This document shows, in pieces, positions 6,755 to 13,834 of a stretch of DNA of 21,169 nucleotides (positions within the stretch are counted from its first letter, which is position 1; each line of letters starts with the position of its first letter). Both the position numbers and the translations under genes were made by a program. This DNA comes from CAZXCQ01 sp964639275. GTDB lineage: Bacteria > Desulfobacterota > DSM-4660 > Desulfatiglandales > Desulfatiglandaceae. The stretch lies in assembly GCA_964639275.1 (NCBI GenBank), contig CAZXCQ010000090.1:1-21169 (forward strand), in the 5' to 3' direction. The notes below the pieces were generated by a model that saw nothing but the letters and a program-made list of their open reading frames with translations, did no database searches and was not told where the DNA came from.

Positions 6755-7558
6755 ATGGACTTAGGAATTAGGGGAAAGATAGCCCTCGTTACCGGTGGAA
6801 ACCGAGGGATTGGGAAATCCAGCGCCATTGAAATGGCCAAGGAAGGCTGCAATCTGGTAATCGCGGGTAGAAATGAAGCCGATCTGGCAGCCGCTGAGAA
6901 AGAAATGAAGGCCTTTGGCGTCAAGACGCTGAGCGTAGCAGCCAACCTGGAAGAAAGAGAAGGCGTCAATAAGGTTGTTTCCAAGGCCTTTGAAGCATTC
7001 GGCCGCGTTGACATCCTTTTCAACAATGCCGGCTATTCTCACCCTTGCACCCCCATCAGTGCGACAGACGGGGAGTGGGAGGCCATGCTGAATATCCATC
7101 TCATGGCCTGTGTAAGGACTTGCCGATTGATCGTACCCAAGATGCTCGAAAACAGGTGGGGTCGTATCATCAATATGAGTTCCATGTACGGGATTGCCCC
7201 AGGGACGGGTGTAACAGACTACAATGCAGCAAAGGCTGCGGTGATAAATTATACCCGGTCCCTTGCTATGGAATATTCCAAAGAAGGTATCTGTGCCAAC
7301 GCCATTTGTCCCGGGTTGATTCATACCGAGATATGGGACAAATTTGCGGACAACATTGCACCGCAGTTTGGTACCACCAGACAGGGTATTCTGGATTCGG
7401 CAGCGGCACAGGCAAGCTCTATCAAGCGTTACGCAAGGCCAGAGGAAGTGGGCAAGGTGGTCGCCTTTTTGGCGTCAGAGTGTGCCAGTTATATCACAGG
7501 GTGCGCGGTCCAGGTCGATGGCGGTGCATTGGCAGGAATAGAGATCAATTTCGGGTAA
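6755..7558 (+). CDS. short-chain dehydrogenase/reductase (SDR), classical type
   Basis: 267 residues; ATG at 6755 with AGGAGAAGG just upstream. Classical SDRs are cytoplasmic NAD(P)-dependent alcohol/ketone oxidoreductases. Motifs seen: TGGNRGIG nucleotide loop (13-20), NNAG (90-93), the catalytic serine in NMSSMYG (around 142-143), and Y156-x3-K160. AGRNEADL after the second strand, with Arg39, leans toward NADP(H), which is a weak inference. The C-terminal SYITGCAVQVDGG is typical of FabG-like members. It follows the Mo-enzyme genes by 149 bp on the same strand, so it may be read with them, acting on the product or precursor of the Mo enzyme, or independently. The substrate is unknown. Confidence 0.9.
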   Translation: MDLGIRGKIALVTGGNRGIGKSSAIEMAKEGCNLVIAGRNEADLAAAEKEMKAFGVKTLSVAANLEEREGVNKVVSKAFEAFGRVDILFNNAGYSHPCTPISATDGEWEAMLNIHLMACVRTCRLIVPKMLENRWGRIINMSSMYGIAPGTGVTDYNAAKAAVINYTRSLAMEYSKEGICANAICPGLIHTEIWDKFADNIAPQFGTTRQGILDSAAAQASSIKRYARPEEVGKVVAFLASECASYITGCAVQVDGGALAGIEINFG

Positions 7559-7800
7559 ACGGAGGGGAGTGAGGTTGAGGGAGGAGCCCGACGAGGTCTT
7601 TGTTGGCGAAATGGAGCCTGAACCCGGTAATCCCCCTGGCTTCGGGACTCTCTGGATGTTTGGGAATTACCTTTGACGAAATATGACCGCACACAACGGG
7701 TCGCATGGGATCACTGGTCGTTTGGAAGTGGTTGTTTTCAGCAGGAGGTCGCTCCCAAACTTTATTTTGATAACCATAACCCTAAATCAAGGAGGATGTC
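7559..7800 (+). other. 242-bp intergenic region before the ABC transporter genes
   Basis: No convincing gene is seen here. It is the natural place for the transporter promoter, but I find no good -35/-10 pair. TTTGGGAATTAC at 7659-7670 weakly echoes the 3' part of the dispersed repeat described elsewhere. A 35-codon GTG frame directly after the SDR stop has no properly spaced ribosome-binding site. The 3' end holds the strong AAGGAGG (7789-7795) of the binding-protein gene. Confidence 0.5.
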
Positions 7801-9258
7801 ATGAGCGCGAAGGTTTTGAGATCGAGTATGGTTTTTACAGTGGTTTTGGCCTTTGTCATTGGTTTCAGCCTCAATTCAGCATTGGCAGAGAAGAAATTTG
7901 GCCTGGACGATGTCCCGAAGATAAAGAATAGAAAACCGATCCACGTGGCACTTGAGGCCGGCGGTGGTGCTGACCTGATCATACCATTCCTCAAGAAGTT
8001 CGCAGAGAAGACTGGTATCGAGGTTACACATGAATCTCACGTCTTCGCTTCCCTTTATTCCAAGGAGATCGTAGAGCTTCAGGGGAGAACCGGCGCGTAC
8101 GACCTTGTTGTCACTGAGACTTCGTGGACCAACGAATGGGAAGACTACCTTTACCCGGTTTACGAAATGGCCAAGAAGTTTGATCCCAAAGGCCTGGATG
8201 CCTTGAAAAAAGATCTGGAAGGACACGACAAGGGTCTGCTGCGCATGTGTTCTACTGCTGACGGGACGCTTATGGGGATACCCTATTATACCTATACGAT
8301 GATAACCATTTATCGTCAGGACGTAATAGAGGACCCGACAGAGAAGGCCAACTTCAAGAAGAAGTACGGTTATGAACTGGCTCCTATAAAGACATGGGAG
8401 CAGTTACGTGACCAGGCCGAGTTCTTTGCGCGAAAAAAGGGTGAATTGCTCAAGGGCCAACCCCTTAAAGAAGACCTCTATGGGGTCTCCCTGATGGCGG
8501 GCAGATTTCCACATGTTCAGGATGAAGTGGGATCGATGCTATGGAGCAAAGAAGGCCACTGGGCCTCGCCGGTCAGAGATGCAAATGGCAAACTAAAAGG
8601 TTTCAAGATAACCGATAAGGACAAAAAGCTCCTTGAGTGGTCTTTTGACAACTACAAGAAACTCATGCCCTTTGCCCCTCCCGGGACGGAGAATGCCTTC
8701 TGGGATCAGGCCACTGCGTCCTTTGTTGCCGGAAAAACGATTATCGTACCTATCATGTACGCCCCCCTGTGGCCCTGGTCTGCTACGGTAGCCAAGGAGA
8801 TCCCCGGCGCAAAGGCTGCCTGTACAACGGTCCCTGGTGTCAGGCCCTATACGGGTGCATTTCATTTTGCCCCGAGCCGGGACAGCAAGAACCCTGAGGC
8901 CGCTTACTGGTTGATGAGGTATATTACTTCGTATGAGTGCCAGAAGCAGATGGCTGAAACGGGATGGGCCTCCGTACGGACAGACGTGCTTGAAGACCCC
9001 CAGTACAAGGAAGCAAAGTGGTACGACAAAACGGGGTGGATACCGCCTGTCCTTGTGACCTGGAAGGAGCAGCTGCCCGATGTCAACAACTATTTGCATT
9101 TCAACAGCGCCGCCTTTGGTAAGCTTTATGAGATGATGACCATTATCGGTCATGAAAATGCCATCGGCGAGAGGACGGCCAAAGAGAGCGTGGAAAAGTG
9201 GGTTAAGACCTTTAATAAGATACAAAAGAAATTTGGCAAGTTACCGGTTTTCAAGTAA
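7801..9258 (+). CDS. ABC transporter periplasmic solute-binding protein (family 1, sugar/polyol type)
   Basis: 485 residues; ATG at 7801 with AAGGAGG 5 nt upstream. It should bind the solute in the periplasm and deliver it to the two permeases encoded next. A Sec signal peptide is clear: basic start (K4, R7), hydrophobic core about 10-25, and an ALA-type cleavage site after residue 29. No lipobox cysteine is present, so it is probably soluble rather than a lipoprotein. The mature part has the extracellular solute-binding family 1 layout, with an early YDLVVTE segment, MGIPYYTYT around 159-167, and W-rich pocket segments such as YAPLWPWS. At about 456 mature residues it is somewhat longer than MalE/UgpB-type proteins. 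The ligand is not evident from sequence. Confidence 0.88.
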   Translation: MSAKVLRSSMVFTVVLAFVIGFSLNSALAEKKFGLDDVPKIKNRKPIHVALEAGGGADLIIPFLKKFAEKTGIEVTHESHVFASLYSKEIVELQGRTGAYDLVVTETSWTNEWEDYLYPVYEMAKKFDPKGLDALKKDLEGHDKGLLRMCSTADGTLMGIPYYTYTMITIYRQDVIEDPTEKANFKKKYGYELAPIKTWEQLRDQAEFFARKKGELLKGQPLKEDLYGVSLMAGRFPHVQDEVGSMLWSKEGHWASPVRDANGKLKGFKITDKDKKLLEWSFDNYKKLMPFAPPGTENAFWDQATASFVAGKTIIVPIMYAPLWPWSATVAKEIPGAKAACTTVPGVRPYTGAFHFAPSRDSKNPEAAYWLMRYITSYECQKQMAETGWASVRTDVLEDPQYKEAKWYDKTGWIPPVLVTWKEQLPDVNNYLHFNSAAFGKLYEMMTIIGHENAIGERTAKESVEKWVKTFNKIQKKFGKLPVFK

Positions 9259-9311
9259 AAACATCAGAAGGGGCCGGCCATGGGGACCAAGATCTCTCGT
9301 GTCGGCCCGGA

Positions 9312-9333
9312 CTCCCCGCACTTGCTGGGGGAG
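9312..9333 (+). other. small RNA hairpin between binding-protein and first permease genes
   Basis: CTCCCC at 9312-9317 pairs with GGGGAG at 9328-9333 across a 10-nt loop, in the 168-bp space after the binding-protein stop. No U-run follows, so it is not a standard terminator. Stem-loops at this position often protect the binding-protein message or lower permease expression in ABC operons; applying that here is inference. Confidence 0.3.
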
Positions 9334-9426
9334 CAGACTTCCCTGTTTCGGCCTAGAGGTCCGTATCCCTACCGAAAAGGGGGTGCCAGGTTATTCCAAA
9401 GACGTTTTGAGGGGGTTGATCCGTCC

Positions 9427-10347
9427 ATGTCATACACCGTAGATGCGGCTGTTCCCGCAGAGAAAAGGACATTTGGGCAAGTCTTGGGCAGCGAATCATA
9501 CGTGAAATGGCTCTATTTGATGCCTCTCCTGGCAGTTCTCGCTGCATTTATGCTTTTCCCGACATTCTACTGCCTTTTTATGTCCTTTACAGACTATGTG
9601 CTTAAAGGCGCTCCCGAATTCATAGGTCTTGACAATTACAGGGATCTTCTCGAAGACACGACCTTCTGGCAGGCGCTCGGCCGCACGGCCTATGTGCTCG
9701 TTGTTTGCATATCTGTTGAATTGATCCTCGGTATGATCTTTGCGCTTTTACTGAACAGGAGTTTTGCAGGACAAAACATCGTGAGAGGTCTCTGTTTTTT
9801 GCCTCTCCTCATATCGCCTCTTGCCATGTCCCTGATGTGGAACTACATGCTCCACGTCCAGTTCGGGATCATCAACCAGTTATTTTACTGGGTCGGACTT
9901 GGAAGATATGAGTGGTTTTCAAGCAAAGAATATGCACTCTATACCATCATGTTTATTTCAATCTGGCAATGGACTCCCTTTTCCATATTTATTCTCCTGG
10001 CAGGCCTCAGGGGCATGCCCAAGGATCAATTTGAAGCGGCAAACGTTGACGGTGCCAGTTCTTTCTTTATCTTTAGAAAATTGACATTACCCATGTTGAA
10101 GCCGCTAATAATAATCATTGTCTTGCTTCGGACGATGTGGTTGATAAGGATATTTGACCCGCTTTATGGAACCACACGAGGCGGTATGGAGACAGAGATT
10201 CTCGACTGGATGGTCTATCGCATTTCATTCGTGTTTTTTGATATCGGGAGAGGATCGGCTTTGGCCATGTTTTCGCTGTATATGACGATTATTGTGTGTG
10301 CCATCCTGTATCGACAGTTGATAAAGGCCATGGATTCCACCACATAG
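9427..10347 (+). CDS. ABC sugar-type permease, MalF/UgpA family
   Basis: 306 residues from the ATG at 9427. It is an inner-membrane subunit with six predicted helices, the first at about 29-52. The cytoplasmic EAA loop that docks to an ATPase is at 203-222 (EAANVDGASS...LPMLKP). Start choice: the frame is open back to an ATG at 9280 with its own plausible AGAAGGGG, but the extra 49 residues are Arg/Pro/Gly-rich, unlike a permease N-terminus, and would cover the hairpin at 9312-9333. The ATG at 9427 has GAGGGGG about 11 nt upstream and gives the usual family length. It pairs with the MalG-like permease that follows. Confidence 0.87.
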   Translation: MSYTVDAAVPAEKRTFGQVLGSESYVKWLYLMPLLAVLAAFMLFPTFYCLFMSFTDYVLKGAPEFIGLDNYRDLLEDTTFWQALGRTAYVLVVCISVELILGMIFALLLNRSFAGQNIVRGLCFLPLLISPLAMSLMWNYMLHVQFGIINQLFYWVGLGRYEWFSSKEYALYTIMFISIWQWTPFSIFILLAGLRGMPKDQFEAANVDGASSFFIFRKLTLPMLKPLIIIIVLLRTMWLIRIFDPLYGTTRGGMETEILDWMVYRISFVFFDIGRGSALAMFSLYMTIIVCAILYRQLIKAMDSTT

Positions 10348-10366
10348 CTTGCAGGCCCGTTGTTAG

Positions 10367-10415
10367 AAAGACCACACCCCAAACCATTCAGAGCCCCGCG
10401 TTTTTGGGAAGTCAC
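10367..10415 (+). repeat. copy B of dispersed intergenic repeat
   Basis: The 40 bases 10376-10415 match 13766-13805 at 32 of 40 positions by my count, ending in GTTTTTGGGAAGTCAC versus GTTTTTGAGAAGTCAC. An AAAGACC similar to the start of the other copies precedes it at about 10368. It fills much of the 99-bp space between the two permease genes and ends 31 bp before the GTG start at 10447. Unlike the copy at 13742, it has no good left arm for an inverted repeat. Confidence 0.65.
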
Positions 10416-10446
10416 AACCGTTTGGACCCTGAGGAGGAAGACAAAG

Positions 10447-11250
10447 GTGAAACGCGTGCTTTTTTATCTGGTAGTAGTCATCATGATGATCGGGTTTCTT
10501 TTTCCCATAGCCTGGGTATATGTCACTTCGTTCAAGCCTCCCCACGATATTTTCAAACCTGAGAAAATTATTTTTGAACCCACACTGTATAACTACAATT
10601 ATATTGTGAATGTCAGGCCCTCACTCAAGGAATTGTTGAATTCCTTGATCATCAGTGTCGTGAGTACAGCCATTGTGATTTTTGTTTCTGTCCCAGCTGC
10701 TTATAGCTTTGCGAGATTCAGGACCGGTGCGGGACATCTCCTCTTCGTGACAATCTCTACAAGGATGTTTCCCGGTGTTGTCGCCGCATTACCGTTCTTT
10801 TTTGCTTTTAGGAATTTGGGTCTCCTGGATACGCATCTAGGGCTCATTTTACTGTATGTATACTTCAATATGTCCTTTGCTACCTTTCTGCTATACGGCT
10901 TTTTTAAGGAAATTCCTCGGGAACTTGAATATGCGGCCCAGGTGGATGGATATAGCCAATGGGAGGTCCTTCGAAAGGTCGTATTTCCACTGATCAAGCC
11001 GGGGGTCGCCATTACAACGGTTTTCTGTCTCATATGGTCATGGAACGAATTCTTTTTTGCCTTTCTCTTTACCAGAAGGGTTGCCAGAACGGTTTCTGTG
11101 GGGTTGTCAACATTTTGGGGTTCTGTTGAGATTCAATGGGGACCAATGGCGGCCTTAATGGGTGTTGCGATCCTGCCCACTTTGTTTGCGGCCTGGTTTA
11201 TGCAACGATATATTATTCGGGGACTGACCTTTGGGGCAGTGAAGGGCTAA
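10447..11250 (+). CDS. ABC sugar-type permease, MalG/UgpE family
   Basis: 267 residues from a GTG at 10447, with GAGGAGG about 9 nt upstream. It is an inner-membrane permease with six predicted helices, the first at about 4-27 (LFYLVVVIMMIGFLFPIAWVY). A long loop follows, containing the F-K-P-P-H-D-I-F segment typical of MalG-like proteins. The EAA loop is at 161-186 (EYAAQVDG...FPLIKPG). The frame extends upstream to a TTG at 10360, but that extension would translate the repeat at 10367-10415 and has no ribosome-binding site, so I reject it. It forms the heterodimeric channel with the previous permease; the small membrane protein gene follows after 61 bp. Confidence 0.88.
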   Translation: MKRVLFYLVVVIMMIGFLFPIAWVYVTSFKPPHDIFKPEKIIFEPTLYNYNYIVNVRPSLKELLNSLIISVVSTAIVIFVSVPAAYSFARFRTGAGHLLFVTISTRMFPGVVAALPFFFAFRNLGLLDTHLGLILLYVYFNMSFATFLLYGFFKEIPRELEYAAQVDGYSQWEVLRKVVFPLIKPGVAITTVFCLIWSWNEFFFAFLFTRRVARTVSVGLSTFWGSVEIQWGPMAALMGVAILPTLFAAWFMQRYIIRGLTFGAVKG

Positions 11251-11311
11251 GAATGTGTCTCTGTTTTGGTGGCTCTTTTGAAAACACCGGGTACGTGATT
11301 TGAGGTGACAG

Positions 11312-11491
11312 ATGATGACATTTGGTGACAGGCTTTTTTGGGGAATAATGGTTTTTATCGGCATCAACCTTTTTTGGCTTGGAGTTCTGGAGGAATATCT
11401 ACCCATGTGGGTTGGCGCCATTGTGGGGATAATGGGTCTGTTAGGGGTCATAAAATTTGTTCCCAAACCCAGGATCGAAGAAACAGAATAG
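11312..11491 (+). CDS. small two-helix membrane protein in the ABC operon
   Basis: 59 residues beginning MMTFGDRLFWG. Two hydrophobic stretches are seen, at about 8-27 and 32-50, separated by LEEYLP, with a charged C-terminal tail (KPRIEETE). It is therefore probably a small inner-membrane protein with two helices. TGAGGTG at 11301-11307 serves as ribosome-binding site; spacing favours the second ATG (11315) slightly over the first. It lies between the second permease and the first ATPase, all on one strand with short gaps. The rhizobial glycerol importer (glpSTPQUV type), which also uses two ATPases, has a small membrane protein of unknown role among its genes. The parallel is positional only, and I cannot show homology. 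Coding is supported by position, ribosome-binding site and clean membrane topology. Confidence 0.68.
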   Translation: MMTFGDRLFWGIMVFIGINLFWLGVLEEYLPMWVGAIVGIMGLLGVIKFVPKPRIEETE

Positions 11492-11507
11492 GGGAGTAAA
11501 CAGAGCA

Positions 11508-12626
11508 ATGGCAGGGGTGAGACTCGCGGGTGTAACAATGAAGTATGGGAGTTTGGTTGCCCTCGACAACATCAGCTTTGAGTGTCACGAAGGGGAATTT
11601 TTTACCCTCTTAGGCCCCTCTGGAGCCGGAAAGACAACCACGCTGGAATTGATAGCAGGGATAAAAAGGCCTGTAAGGGGACAGATTTTTATCGGCGCCC
11701 GGATGGTCAATGACCTCTCTCCAGACGAGAGGGATGTCGCAATGGCGTTCGAGAACTATGCACTCTATCCCCACTTCACCGTGTATGAAAATGTCGCTTT
11801 TCCCTTACGCTCTCCGAGGAGGAAAGAGCGTCTGACCTCGGGTCAGCAAAGAGAAAGGGTCAACGAGATGACCAGGCTCCTGGGGATTGAGGAATTGCTG
11901 GAGAGAAAACCACAACAGCTCAGCGGGGGGCAAAAACAGAGGGTTTCTTTGGCGCGGGCCATGGTACGAAGACCGGAGGTCTTTCTGCTGGATGAACCCA
12001 TCGCCCACCTGGATGCAAAACTAAAGGTCTCAGCCAGAGCCACGCTAAAGCGACTGGCACATAAACTGGGCACAACCATTCTCTATGTTACCCATGACTT
12101 CCGGGAGGCACTGGGGCTTTCGGACCGCGTCTTGGCCATCAGAAGAGGGGTGATCGAACAGATAGGCACACCAGAAGAGATATATGAGTCGCCCGCAAAT
12201 GACTTTGTGGCCAGGCTCATAGGAGACCCCCCCATCAATCTGGTTGATGTGGAGATCATAAGTGAAAATGAAAAGCTATTTTTCCAGGCGGCTGGGGATT
12301 TCCGCTTTCCCTTGAGACAGGGGCTGCCTCCCCAACTGTCGAGGGTGTCTTGGGAAGAAGATGGCAGGCCCATGGTTCGCATAGGTATAAGGCCCCAGCA
12401 TCTAAGAGTCTCCACCGAGAGAATGTCTGATGCATCATTCCAGCTCCCTGTCTATGTGGTGGTCCGCGAGGCCAATAGCAGTATGATTACGTTCGAACTC
12501 ACCCACTGTTTCTTCCAGGCGGTGGTGGATAACAGTGTCCACCTTAAGGTTGGAGAAAAGGTGTGGGTGGATATTGACCAGGATAGCTTATTCTTTTTCA
12601 AAAAGAGCGTGGAACTTACAAAATAG
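11508..12626 (+). CDS. ABC transporter ATPase 1 (MalK/UgpC-type)
   Basis: 372 residues from the ATG at 11508, with GGGGAG about 11 nt upstream. Motifs: Walker A GPSGAGKTT (36-44), signature LSGGQ (138-142), Walker B VFLLDE (158-163), D-loop AHLDAKL, and H-loop His196 in VTHD. The Q-loop position reads FENYALYP with Glu82 where MalK has Gln (FQSYALYP). The C-terminal 130 residues form a TOBE-type regulatory region as in MalK, including RIGIRPQHL. It should power the import of the solute together with the second ATPase, probably as a heterodimer. Two non-identical ATPases with separate genes are unusual for this family, where one usually forms a homodimer. The stop lies 10 bp before the second ATPase gene. 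Confidence 0.9.
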   Translation: MAGVRLAGVTMKYGSLVALDNISFECHEGEFFTLLGPSGAGKTTTLELIAGIKRPVRGQIFIGARMVNDLSPDERDVAMAFENYALYPHFTVYENVAFPLRSPRRKERLTSGQQRERVNEMTRLLGIEELLERKPQQLSGGQKQRVSLARAMVRRPEVFLLDEPIAHLDAKLKVSARATLKRLAHKLGTTILYVTHDFREALGLSDRVLAIRRGVIEQIGTPEEIYESPANDFVARLIGDPPINLVDVEIISENEKLFFQAAGDFRFPLRQGLPPQLSRVSWEEDGRPMVRIGIRPQHLRVSTERMSDASFQLPVYVVVREANSSMITFELTHCFFQAVVDNSVHLKVGEKVWVDIDQDSLFFFKKSVELTK

Positions 12627-12636
12627 GACGGATCCC

Positions 12637-13734
12637 ATGAGCATAGTGGAAGCCAGACATGTCTGGAAAATCTATAACGGGGATGTGGTTGCGGTCAGAG
12701 ATGCCAATTTTCGGTGTGAAAATCAGGAATTCGTTGCAATCCTGGGACCTTCCGGATGCGGAAAGAGTTCCACTCTGCGGATGCTCGCGGGGCTTGAAGA
12801 TATTACAAAGGGGGAGATGCTATTTGACGGCAAGGTGGTCAATCATTTGAGTTCTCGTGACAGGAATGTGGCCCTGGCCTTTGAGTCCTATGCCCTCTAC
12901 CCGCCGTTGACGGTGTATGAAAACATCGCATTTCCGTTGCTGGCCAGGGGCATGGACAAAAGGGAAATCAAGAACAAGGTTATGGATATGGCAGACGCCC
13001 TTGAGCTGACCGACGTCTTAAAGAGAAAACCAGGCAAATTGAGCGGTGGCCAACAACAGCGAGTCTCCCTTGCCAGGGCCCTCGTGAGGGATCCCTCTGT
13101 ACTGCTCCTTGACGAGCCCCTCTCGCACATGGATCAAAGGGTTCGAACGGTAATCCGGGCGAGGATCCGGAGAATCCATGACGAACTGTCTACCACAACC
13201 ATATATGTTACCCATGACCAGGAGGAGGCCGTTGCACTGGCTGACAAGATCATAGTGATGGATATGGGGGTAATTCAGCAGATCGGAACCGCGGACGATC
13301 TTTTTAGTCATCCTTTGAATCAGTTCGTCGCAGGTTTTATCGGTGAGCCTGCCATGAATTTTTTAAAGGGAAAAGTGGAGAGTCACAATCGAGTAACTGT
13401 TCGTAATGGTGATACATCGGTATGCTGGGCGGTTGCAGCGGATATCTCCTCATCCTTCCTTGACACTGAGATCCTTGTGGGGGTGCGCCCTGAGAATTTC
13501 AAGGCCTCAAAAGAGCCCACGGATTCGGGCATCAAGACAAGAGTCGAGGTTGTGGAGTTTCTGGGGGAAGAACGGAATTTGACACTCAGGCTCGGAGATT
13601 CCACAATCAAGACAATCGTTCCGGCCAGCTTTTTGGTAAAGGAAGAGGATGTCCTCTGGCTGAATGCCGCCCCCGAAGAAATCCATATTTTTGAGGAAAA
13701 AAGCGGAGAGGCCCTCATCAAGGTCAAGAAATAG
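12637..13734 (+). CDS. ABC transporter ATPase 2 (MalK/UgpC-type)
   Basis: 365 residues from the ATG at 12637, 10 bp after ATPase 1; the frame is open upstream only inside the previous gene. AGGA at 12625-12628 is a modest ribosome-binding site. Motifs: Walker A GPSGCGKSS (37-45), signature LSGGQ (135-139), Walker B VLLLDE (155-160), D-loop SHMDQ, and H-loop His193 in VTHDQEEA. The Q-loop again carries Glu (FESYALYP, Glu83) instead of Gln. A TOBE-like C-terminus includes VGVRPENF. Both ATPases have intact Walker, signature and His elements, so neither looks like a dead partner. It is the last gene of the transporter set; 100 bp containing the inverted repeat at 13742 follow. Confidence 0.9.
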   Translation: MSIVEARHVWKIYNGDVVAVRDANFRCENQEFVAILGPSGCGKSSTLRMLAGLEDITKGEMLFDGKVVNHLSSRDRNVALAFESYALYPPLTVYENIAFPLLARGMDKREIKNKVMDMADALELTDVLKRKPGKLSGGQQQRVSLARALVRDPSVLLLDEPLSHMDQRVRTVIRARIRRIHDELSTTTIYVTHDQEEAVALADKIIVMDMGVIQQIGTADDLFSHPLNQFVAGFIGEPAMNFLKGKVESHNRVTVRNGDTSVCWAVAADISSSFLDTEILVGVRPENFKASKEPTDSGIKTRVEVVEFLGEERNLTLRLGDSTIKTIVPASFLVKEEDVLWLNAAPEEIHIFEEKSGEALIKVKK

Positions 13735-13741
13735 GAGAACA

Positions 13742-13805
13742 TCTCAAAAACAGACCTAGTGCCATACCGCAAGCCATTCAAACCCTCATGTTTTTGAGAA
13801 GTCAC
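13742..13805 (+). repeat. copy C of dispersed repeat, with perfect 11-bp inverted repeat
   Basis: TCTCAAAAACA at 13742-13752 is the exact reverse complement of TGTTTTTGAGA at 13789-13799, with 36 bases between. The 3' 40 bases (13766-13805) match the copy at 10376-10415 at 32 of 40 positions. It occupies most of the 100 bp between the second ATPase gene and the nitroreductase gene and ends 29 bp before the latter's ATG. It could fold as a hairpin at the end of the transporter message. The right arm has a T-run inside the stem rather than after it, so a standard intrinsic terminator is not evident. It might be a small palindromic mobile repeat. Confidence 0.7.
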
Positions 13806-13834
13806 GAACTGGGTAAATAAACGGGGGGTACGAC

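Noticed and set aside
6644..6772. Short plus-strand frame between the FAD-subunit gene and the SDR gene
   Set aside because: It overlaps the SDR start, has no ribosome-binding site and would translate through the 6704-6721 dyad.
7569..7676. 35-codon GTG frame just after the first SDR gene
   Set aside because: The possible ribosome-binding site is only about 1 nt from the GTG, and the product resembles nothing I know.
10360..10446. TTG-initiated N-terminal extension of the second permease
   Set aside because: It would translate the dispersed repeat, lacks a ribosome-binding site and adds non-family residues; the GTG at 10447 has GAGGAGG at good spacing.
11302..11331. Two GGTGACAG direct repeats around the start of the small membrane protein gene
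   Set aside because: An 8-bp repeat is short, and one copy overlaps the ribosome-binding region by chance composition; no further copies seen.
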